From NCBI GenBank assembly GCA_902566925.1, contig CACFKO010000007.1, positions 1 to 60,368 on the forward strand: a stretch of 60,368 nucleotides of DNA, in the 5' to 3' direction. This stretch comes from an uncultured Pelagibacteraceae bacterium (GTDB lineage Bacteria; Pseudomonadota; Alphaproteobacteria; Pelagibacterales; Pelagibacteraceae). How positions within the stretch are numbered: the first letter of the stretch is position 1; every line of letters begins with the position of its first letter. A model generated the notes under the pieces. The model saw nothing but the letters and a program-made list of their open reading frames with translations, was not told where the DNA came from and made no database searches. Below, piece after piece: positions 54,320-60,368 of this stretch. Both the position numbers and the translations under genes were made by a program.

Positions 54320-54999
54320 TTGTCTAAAGAATAACCGGCTGCCCTTACAGTTCTTATTAAATCTTTTGTACCTTCAAGATTAATCGCTTGTCTAAGTCTT
54401 CTTATGTGAACATCAACTGTTCTGCTTGTAACGTTAATATTATCCCCCCAAACATTGGTTAACAATTGTTCTCTGGAATAAACTCTTTTTGGGTTCTTAA
54501 TAAAAAAGTCTATAAGTTTGTACTCTATTGGTCCCAAATCTATTTGTTTATTTCCTCTATAAACTTTTCTTGTAATTCTATCTATTTTTAAATTGTCGAA
54601 TGTAATTACATCCTGCGCGACTGATGGTTTTGATCTTCTCAGCAAAGCTTTTATTCTTGCTAATAGTTCAGGGAAACTAAAAGGTTTAGTAATATAATCG
54701 TCAGCACCAATATTCAGTGCTTTGACTTTATCTTCTTCTTCACCTTTTGCTGTAAGCATTATAATAGGAATATTTTTATATTTTTCATTTTTCTTAAGTA
54801 GCTTGCAAATTTCGACTCCAGATAAATCAGGCAACATCCAGTCCATCAAAACTAAATCTGGATTTGTATCTTTAATTGCTTTGAAACCATCTTCTCCATT
54901 AGTTGAAGAGTTTACTTTAAAACCTTCTTTGCTTAAGTTGTATTCTACAAGTGTTACTATTGATTGTTCGTCCTCAACTATATGAATATTTGCATTCAT
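54316..54999 (-). CDS. phoB: Phosphate regulon response regulator PhoB
   Basis: A 227-residue OmpR-class regulator. The phosphorylation site is Asp53 in LMDWMLPDLSG; acidic residues DE are at 10-11 and the switch lysine is in YITKPF. The C-terminal winged helix contains SREQLLTNVWG and TSRTVDVHIRRLRQA. It is the last gene of the pst operon and overlaps phoU (ATGA). No phoR kinase gene lies beside it. Confidence 0.94.
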   Translation of the reverse strand: MNANIHIVEDEQSIVTLVEYNLSKEGFKVNSSTNGEDGFKAIKDTNPDLVLMDWMLPDLSGVEICKLLKKNEKYKNIPIIMLTAKGEEEDKVKALNIGADDYITKPFSFPELLARIKALLRRSKPSVAQDVITFDNLKIDRITRKVYRGNKQIDLGPIEYKLIDFFIKNPKRVYSREQLLTNVWGDNINVTSRTVDVHIRRLRQAINLEGTKDLIRTVRAAGYSLDN

Positions 55000-55697
55000 T
55001 TATCTTTTACAAATTCTTTTCCTTTTGGCCTTGCGCCTTCTAAATATTCACCCTCAATCAAATAATAAAGTGACTCAGCTATATTTGTAACGTGATCGCC
55101 AGCTCTCTCGATATTTTTAGTAACAAAGAGTAAATGCGTAGCTAATTCTAAATTTTTTTTATTTTTTCCTAAAAAATTTGCTACCTCATTCATGGCAATA
55201 TGAGTTAAATCATCTACTTGTTCATCATTTCTCCATACGTCAACGGCCTTATCTTTAGATTTTGTTATATAAGCATCTAAAACATTATTGAGCTGTTTTT
55301 GTACAAGTTCACCTAATCTTTTTAAACTGCCAGTTAATTCTTGCGGTAGATCTATAGGAAGTGGTTCAATTTTTTTGGCAACGCTTTTAGCTAAATCTCC
55401 GATCCTTTCTAAATCATGAGATATTTTAAGTGAGGATATAGTTGTTCTCAAATCAATAGCCATGGGTGCTCTTTTAACTAAAACAGTTGAAATTTGGTCA
55501 TCTATTTTTGCTCGAAGCTCATTTATTTGAGCATCATTTTTTATTATATTTTCCGCCGCCTCTTTATCAATTTTTACAATTGCTTGAATAGTATCTGACA
55601 ATTGACTTTCGGTTAGACTTCCCATTTTCACAAGATCATCGTTTAAACTTTGCATCTCTTCTTCGTAAGATTTTACTATTCTTTTTTCTTCAGACAT
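54996..55697 (-). CDS. phoU: Phosphate signalling protein PhoU
   Basis: A 233-residue all-helical protein that links the Pst transporter to PhoR/PhoB signalling. Two PhoU repeats are seen, with metal-binding E/D sequences in DLERIGDLAKSVAKK and NIERAGDHVTNIAE. It lies directly after pstB and overlaps phoB. Confidence 0.95.
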   Translation of the reverse strand: MSEEKRIVKSYEEEMQSLNDDLVKMGSLTESQLSDTIQAIVKIDKEAAENIIKNDAQINELRAKIDDQISTVLVKRAPMAIDLRTTISSLKISHDLERIGDLAKSVAKKIEPLPIDLPQELTGSLKRLGELVQKQLNNVLDAYITKSKDKAVDVWRNDEQVDDLTHIAMNEVANFLGKNKKNLELATHLLFVTKNIERAGDHVTNIAESLYYLIEGEYLEGARPKGKEFVKDK

Positions 55698-56465
55698 CTA
55701 ACCAAACCTTCCTGTAATATAATCTTGTGTCATCTTGTTATTAGGATTTTTAAACATCTTATCAGTAGTATCGACTTCAATCAAATTTCCTAAATGAAAA
55801 AAGCCAGTTCTTTGTGAGACCCTTACTGCTTGAGCCATAGAGTGAGTTACGATTACTATGGTAAAAGTTTTTTTAAGCTCCTCCATAAGTTCTTCTATTT
55901 TTGCTGTAGCAATTGGATCTAATGCAGAACATGGTTCATCCATTAGAATTACTTCTGGATTAACAGATATAGCACGGGCGATGCAAAGTCTCTGTTGTTG
56001 TCCTCCTGATAAAGAAGTGCCTGGTTCATCTAAACGATCTTTAACCTCTTCCCAAAGTGCAGATTTTTTTAAACTTGTTTGAACAATCTGATCCAATTTA
56101 TCTTTATGATCAGCTAAACCATGAATTTGTGGACCATAAGCTACATTATCATAAATACTTTTTGGAAAAGGATTTGGCTTTTGGAAAACCATACCTATTC
56201 TTTCCCTTAGTCTTACTACATCAATTTGTTTATTATTTATTTCTTGTCCATCAATTTTTATTGAACCAGAAATTTTGCATGTTTCAATTACGTCGTTCAT
56301 TCTATTAATACATCTTATATATGTTGATTTACCACAACCCGAAGGTCCTATTAAGGCAGTAACTTCTCTATTATAAATTTCTAAATTAACATTTTTTAGC
56401 GCTTGTTTTTGCCCATAAAAAACATCTAATTTTTCAGTTTTTATTTTAACTTTATTATTTGTCAT
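55698..56465 (-). CDS. pstB: Phosphate ABC transporter ATP-binding protein
   Basis: The ATPase of the high-affinity phosphate importer. Walker [10 protein letters not shown], signature [15 protein letters not shown], Walker [14 protein letters not shown] and the H-loop VTHSMAQA are all intact. Length fits PstB. I place the start at the ATG sharing ATGA with the pstA stop; another ATG lies 6 bases upstream (56471). Confidence 0.97.
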   Translation of the reverse strand: MTNNKVKIKTEKLDVFYGQKQALKNVNLEIYNREVTALIGPSGCGKSTYIRCINRMNDVIETCKISGSIKIDGQEINNKQIDVVRLRERIGMVFQKPNPFPKSIYDNVAYGPQIHGLADHKDKLDQIVQTSLKKSALWEEVKDRLDEPGTSLSGGQQQRLCIARAISVNPEVILMDEPCSALDPIATAKIEELMEELKKTFTIVIVTHSMAQAVRVSQRTGFFHLGNLIEVDTTDKMFKNPNNKMTQDYITGRFG

Positions 56466-57724
56466 GACCATCTTCTTTCAAATTTTTGTCTTAAATATAC
56501 TGCAAAAGCATTCATTGTAATTAAAAATGTAAGCAAAATCATTATTGTTGCCGAAGTTTTTTCAACAAAACCTCTTTCTGCTTGTTCTGACCAAAGATAG
56601 ACCTGAACGGGTAATGATGCTGAGGGATCAACGGGACTAGAAGGTAAGTCCACAACAAATGCGACCATTCCAATTAAAATTAAAGGAGCAGTCTCACCTA
56701 AAGCTTGAGCTAAACCTATTATTGTTCCTGAAAGTGTTCCTGGAATAGCAAGCGGAACAACATGGTGTGTAACTGATTGAACTTTAGATGCACCAACAGC
56801 TAAAGCACCTTCTCTAATAGATGGTGGCACTGCTTTTAAAGATGCTCTGCAAGGAATAATTATTCTAGGCAAAGTCATTAAAGCTAGAGTAATACCTGCA
56901 ACTAACGGTGTTGAACGAGGGAAATCAAAAGTACCTAGTAAAATACCCAACCCAAGTAATCCAAAGACAATAGATGGGACTGCTGCAAGATTATTTATAT
57001 TGATTTCAATAAAATCTGTTATTCGATTTTTAGGTGCAAATTCTTCTAAGTAAATAGATGCAAGTATCGCAATAGGAAATGATAAAAGCAAAGTTACTAT
57101 GATTGTAAAAAACGAACCTAATAATGAACCTCCGACACCTGCTAATTCTGGATCTCTGGAGTCGCCGTTTGTAAATAAAAATGTATTAAAAGTTTTTTGA
57201 ATTTTATTATCCTCAACAAGTTTGTCATAAATCAAAAGCTGAAAGTCAGAGATTCTTCTCCTCTCTTCGGGTAAGTGCCTTGGATAATTTCCCTTGTTTA
57301 ATTGATCTATATCATCTGAAGCTGTGAGTTCGATTATAGCTGTTTTATTTAAAAATCCTTTATTTTCGATAATGAAATTCTTTATTTCAATTTCATAATC
57401 AGGGCTAAATATTCTTATCAAGTCCTTTTCTTCTTTAAGCCCTTTTGTTTTGTAAACATTTAACAAGCTTTCAATGGATAAATCATAAAAGTCTGTGTCT
57501 TGGATCTCTTCATTTGTTGGGTTGTTTTTAAGTTCAAGTTTTTCTGTATTGAAATCTACCTCTACAGATATTGTTGTTCTAGAAAATGCACCTTTTCCTT
57601 TTGAGAAAATAACATTTACTAAGAAGAGAACAAATAATATTGCTAAAATTACAGAGGTAAGACCATAAAATTTAAATCTTTTTTCAGCTCTGTATCTTTT
57701 TTTTAATAATTCTTCTTTACTCAT
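56462..57724 (-). CDS. pstA: Phosphate ABC transporter permease PstA
   Basis: A 420-residue permease of the alphaproteobacterial long type, with an N-terminal helix and periplasmic extension before the core ABC permease ([19 protein letters not shown]) and EAA loop ([21 protein letters not shown]). ATG at 57724 ([11 protein letters not shown]) is preferred; a TTG 24 bases upstream is in frame. It overlaps pstC by 8 bases. Confidence 0.95.
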   Translation of the reverse strand: MSKEELLKKRYRAEKRFKFYGLTSVILAILFVLFLVNVIFSKGKGAFSRTTISVEVDFNTEKLELKNNPTNEEIQDTDFYDLSIESLLNVYKTKGLKEEKDLIRIFSPDYEIEIKNFIIENKGFLNKTAIIELTASDDIDQLNKGNYPRHLPEERRRISDFQLLIYDKLVEDNKIQKTFNTFLFTNGDSRDPELAGVGGSLLGSFFTIIVTLLLSFPIAILASIYLEEFAPKNRITDFIEININNLAAVPSIVFGLLGLGILLGTFDFPRSTPLVAGITLALMTLPRIIIPCRASLKAVPPSIREGALAVGASKVQSVTHHVVPLAIPGTLSGTIIGLAQALGETAPLILIGMVAFVVDLPSSPVDPSASLPVQVYLWSEQAERGFVEKTSATIMILLTFLITMNAFAVYLRQKFERRWS

Positions 57725-59120
57725 ATTTTTCCCTATATTTTTTAACAAACCTTAGAGCAATGTAGTTTAGAATTAAGGTTGCAAAAAATAGTGTTAAACC
57801 TAAAGCAAAAGCAGATTGTGTTTTTGGACTATCAAACTCTTGGTCTCCAATTAAAATCATAACTATTTGTGTGGTAATCGTTGTGGTCGACTCTAAAGGA
57901 TTGATTGTAAGTCTTGCTGCTAGTCCAGCTGCCATAACTACGATCATTGTCTCGCCAATTGCTCTTGATACAGCGAGTAAAACCGAACCTACAATTCCTG
58001 GTAACGCGGCAGGTATAACTACTTTTTTTATTGTCTCTGACTTAGTTGCACCAACTGCGTAAGAGCCATCTCTCAAAGATTGAGGTACTGCATTTATTAC
58101 ATCATCTGATAAAGAGGAAACGTACGGAATTATCATTACACCCATTACTAAACCAGCCGCTAAAGCACTTTCAGAAGATACTTCGAGACCAAACCTTTCG
58201 CCGAATTCCCTGAAGAAAGGACCAACGGTTAATGCAGCGAAGAATCCGTAAACTACGGTTGGTATTCCAGCTAATATTTCTATGATTGGTTTAGAATATT
58301 TTCTAACTTTTTTACTTGCATATTCTGCTAAATATATTCCTGAAAAAAGACCTATCGGAACAGCAACTACCATTGCAATAAAAGCTATAAATGCTGTACC
58401 AGCAAATAAGGGTACAGATCCAAAGGCATCTTTAAGTTCATTATATTCTTCTGGAGTAATAGTAGCGGCATCCCTAACAAACGCTCTTTGTGGGCTCCAT
58501 GAAGTTCCAAACAAAAAGTCGAATATATTAATTGTGGTAAAAAATTTAATACTCTCAAATAAAAGTGAAAAAATAATACCAATTGTCGTAAGTATTGCGA
58601 CTAAAGAACATGTAAAAAGGACTGCTTTAAAAATTTTTTCAACATCTTCTCTAGCTTTATTATTATTTATTAATTTCTTATAAGAATAAAGGGTAGTAAC
58701 TATCACAATACTAATTAGGATCACTATTTTCGAGCCCTCAGCGATAGATAAAAAAGATTTATAATTTTCGGCTCCTCGTCTAATTTCCTCTGTAAGAGTT
58801 CCAGTAAAATTACCTAAGTAAAGCGCCTTTATTTGCTGATAAATTAGGTTTAATTCGTCAGAATTGAATTCTTTTAAATTACTTGAGGTAATATTGTTAA
58901 TTATAAAAGCCTTAATTATTGTGGGTTCAAATACTGTCCAAAATGCTAAAATTAATACGGCTGGAATTGCACACCATAAGGCTAAATAATAGCCATAGTA
59001 ATCAGGCAAAGCATTCATTCTAATTTTGTTTGCTGCTGTAATATTTATGATCTTTTTTCTACCGAAAAAAAAACAGGAAGTACTAAATAAAACTATAAGT
59101 AAAAGAATTGCTAAATTCAT
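57717..59120 (-). CDS. pstC: Phosphate ABC transporter permease PstC
   Basis: A 467-residue permease, long alphaproteobacterial form with an extra N-terminal helix and periplasmic part before the ABC core (AVPIGLFSGIYLAEYAS) and EAA loop (RDGSYAVGATKSETIKKVVIP). It forms the phosphate channel with PstA. Its ATG lies only 14 bases after a Pho box, so the mRNA leader must be very short. Confidence 0.95.
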   Translation of the reverse strand: MNLAILLLIVLFSTSCFFFGRKKIINITAANKIRMNALPDYYGYYLALWCAIPAVLILAFWTVFEPTIIKAFIINNITSSNLKEFNSDELNLIYQQIKALYLGNFTGTLTEEIRRGAENYKSFLSIAEGSKIVILISIVIVTTLYSYKKLINNNKAREDVEKIFKAVLFTCSLVAILTTIGIIFSLLFESIKFFTTINIFDFLFGTSWSPQRAFVRDAATITPEEYNELKDAFGSVPLFAGTAFIAFIAMVVAVPIGLFSGIYLAEYASKKVRKYSKPIIEILAGIPTVVYGFFAALTVGPFFREFGERFGLEVSSESALAAGLVMGVMIIPYVSSLSDDVINAVPQSLRDGSYAVGATKSETIKKVVIPAALPGIVGSVLLAVSRAIGETMIVVMAAGLAARLTINPLESTTTITTQIVMILIGDQEFDSPKTQSAFALGLTLFFATLILNYIALRFVKKYREKYE

Positions 59121-59134
59121 CGCAGAAAAACGGT

Positions 59135-59163
59135 ATTACAAAACTGTTACAATTTTATTACAA
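59135..59163 (-). promoter_or_regulatory. Pho box before pstC (three direct repeats)
   Basis: On the minus strand, TTGTAAT (59163-59157), TTGTAAC (59152-59146) and TTGTAAT (59141-59135) repeat with exact 11-base spacing, the PhoB-box pattern of 7-mers and 4-base spacers. The third repeat overlaps a -10-like TAATAC. It lies between the pstS terminator and the pstC ATG, giving pstCAB-phoU-phoB its own PhoB-controlled promoter. Confidence 0.78.
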
Positions 59164-59195
59164 AACAAAACTTTGAATTGAATTTATGGGTAAAT

Positions 59196-59226
59196 AAAAA
59201 AGGCCAGGGAAAACCTGGCCTTTTTT
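59196..59226 (-). terminator. Intrinsic terminator after pstS
   Basis: AGGCCAGG and CCTGGCCT form an 8-bp GC-rich stem around a 5-base loop, flanked by A and T runs that extend it on both strands. It ends pstS transcription 11 bases past the pstS stop, before the pstC promoter, so pstS can be made in excess of the permease. Confidence 0.92.
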
Positions 59227-59236
59227 GAGGGAACAA

Positions 59237-60262
59237 TTACTTAATTTTAATTGTTGTAAGATCCGTTGCAGCGGTTCTTACTGTTTTGTATTTGTCTGAA
59301 GCCAAAGGTACTAGACCAATATCTGTTAAATATCCTCTAGATCCCATTGATTTTTTAGAAGTAAATTCCTTCATAAATTCTTGTATGCCCGGAACAACTC
59401 CAATATGTGCTTTTTTCACATAGAAAAATAATGGTCTAGCTATTGGGTAAGAGTAATCCTGTATACCTTCTAAGCTTGGTTGAACTCCATTGATACCTGC
59501 AGCTTTAATTTTGTCTTTGTTAGCTACTAAATAGCTGTAACCAAAAAAACCAAAAGCTGATGGGTTTGCAGCAAGTTTTTGTACAATAAGTGTATCGTTT
59601 TCACCTGCTTCAACTGCGTAACCATCTTCTCTCATTTTAGCGCATTCTTTTTTAGCTTTTTTTCCATCAGCTTCGTAAAGAGATTTTGCTGTTTTTGTGC
59701 ATCCTTTACCCATGACTAATGAATTCCAAGCATCTCTAGTTCCAGATGTTGGCGGTGCTATTAAGATTTCAATTTTTTCAGATGGTAGACCTTTGTCAAT
59801 GTCGCTCCATTTTTTGTATGGATTTTCAACTAATTTACCGTCTATATCTACTTTAGCAGCTAAAGCTCTCCAAAGTTGCTCTTTTGTAAAATTAGCATCT
59901 TTTGCTTTGACTGAATGAGAGAAAGTTATCCCGTCATTTCCTACAACTATTTCGACGATATCTTTAACTCCATTTTTTTCACACAATGCTTTTTCTTTTG
60001 ATTTAATAGCTCTTGAAGCATTTGTGATATCTGGATGTCCAGTTCCTACACCAGCGCAGAATAATTTCATTCCACCACCAGTTCCAGTACTTTCAATAAC
60101 TGGAGTTTTAAATTTACCACCCTTTCCGAATTTTTCAGCAACAACTGTTGCGTACGGATAAACTGTAGATGAACCTACAATTTTGATTTGATCTCTTGCT
60201 TGAGCTGTTGATGCAAAAATCATAGCAGCAAAAGCTAAAAGAATTATTTTTATTTTTTTCAT
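59237..60262 (-). CDS. pstS: Periplasmic phosphate-binding protein PstS
   Basis: A 341-residue solute-binding protein with a signal peptide (residues 1-22, ending STAQA-RD). Phosphate-binding motifs include IVGSSTVYPYA, ESTGTGGGMKLFCAG and APPTSGTRDAWNS. It delivers phosphate to PstCAB. Its own Pho box lies upstream and a terminator downstream. Confidence 0.96.
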   Translation of the reverse strand: MKKIKIILLAFAAMIFASTAQARDQIKIVGSSTVYPYATVVAEKFGKGGKFKTPVIESTGTGGGMKLFCAGVGTGHPDITNASRAIKSKEKALCEKNGVKDIVEIVVGNDGITFSHSVKAKDANFTKEQLWRALAAKVDIDGKLVENPYKKWSDIDKGLPSEKIEILIAPPTSGTRDAWNSLVMGKGCTKTAKSLYEADGKKAKKECAKMREDGYAVEAGENDTLIVQKLAANPSAFGFFGYSYLVANKDKIKAAGINGVQPSLEGIQDYSYPIARPLFFYVKKAHIGVVPGIQEFMKEFTSKKSMGSRGYLTDIGLVPLASDKYKTVRTAATDLTTIKIK

Positions 60263-60320
60263 ATTTTTTCCTTTTTTTATTATTTATTTGATTAATCTAT
60301 TAAAAAAGGATTTAAAAATT

Positions 60321-60349
60321 GTTTCAGTAATATGAAAGTTTTGTTACAA
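60321..60349 (-). promoter_or_regulatory. Pho box before pstS (three direct repeats)
   Basis: On the minus strand, TTGTAAC (60349-60343), CTTTCAT (60338-60332) and CTGAAAC (60327-60321) repeat every 11 bases, the PhoB-box pattern related to E. coli CTGTCAT. A -10-like TTAAAT follows a few bases downstream. The site lies about 58 bases before the pstS ATG. Confidence 0.78.
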
Positions 60350-60368
60350 GGCTAACTTTTTAGTTGTG

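Noticed and set aside
57725..57748. Upstream TTG start of pstA
   Set aside because: ATG at 57724 gives a family-like N-terminus and a shorter overlap with pstC.

Overview
The window looks like chromosomal DNA of a SAR11-type marine alphaproteobacterium (Pelagibacterales). The DNA is strongly A+T-rich, and the genes are packed edge to edge with ATGA, TAATG or GTGA overlaps. No gap exceeds about 245 bases. Gene content fits: GcrA, a split F0 ATP synthase operon with b and b' subunits, a retinal (crtIBY-blh) cluster, malate synthase G, short HisG with HisZ, and DUF2093, DUF1289 and BamF-like proteins. I see no insertion sequences, phage genes, CRISPR or integration scars, so this is core genome rather than an island. 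I did not find an obviously new multi-gene system. The points of interest are small unannotated genes, RNA-to-protein gene junctions and regulatory sites.

Layout. 1-3.8 kb: the 3' end of smc, then atpI-atpB-atpE-atpF'-atpF. 3.8-10.8 kb, same strand: crtI-crtB-crtY-blh (beta-carotene to retinal), then ispH, thrB, rnhA and a rhodanese. 10.8-18.9 kb, minus strand: an aa3-type cytochrome oxidase operon (86-aa membrane protein, coxB, coxA, two subunit III genes, subunit IV, ctaB, ctaG, a 57-aa membrane protein) that runs on into thrC and a peroxiredoxin. 19-21.6 kb: rsmE, a quinone oxidoreductase, DUF1289 and three small membrane proteins, one only 33 aa. 21.7-27.4 kb: ubiA, msbA, waaA, lpxK and lpxL (ubiquinone and lipid A). 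27.4-35.8 kb: DUF2093, purD, rsmD, pgi, a BamF-like lipoprotein, lspA, ileS, ribF and a HAD hydrolase.

35.8-45 kb: groES-groEL; a histidine unit read tRNA-His, hisS, hisZ, hisG; cspA; accA; glcB. 44.9-49.2 kb, minus strand: kdsB and pheA, then a 4.5S SRP RNA, dnaX, ybaB and recR. 49.3-54.3 kb: membrane cytochrome c, argF, argD, an ABC-2 permease, gcrA, a small membrane protein and an aquaporin-like channel. 54.3-60.4 kb, minus strand: a phosphate regulon pstS-pstC-pstA-pstB-phoU-phoB, with triple-repeat Pho boxes before both pstS and pstC.

The genes together describe an aerobic, light-assisted heterotroph. Retinal synthesis sits next to the proton-driven F0 sector, and a cytochrome oxidase and membrane cytochrome c carry respiration. 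An inducible high-affinity phosphate system is present. Regulation is sparse: two strong hairpin terminators, one clear perfect Shine-Dalgarno (atpE), a heat-shock-like groES promoter, Pho boxes and a few hairpins.
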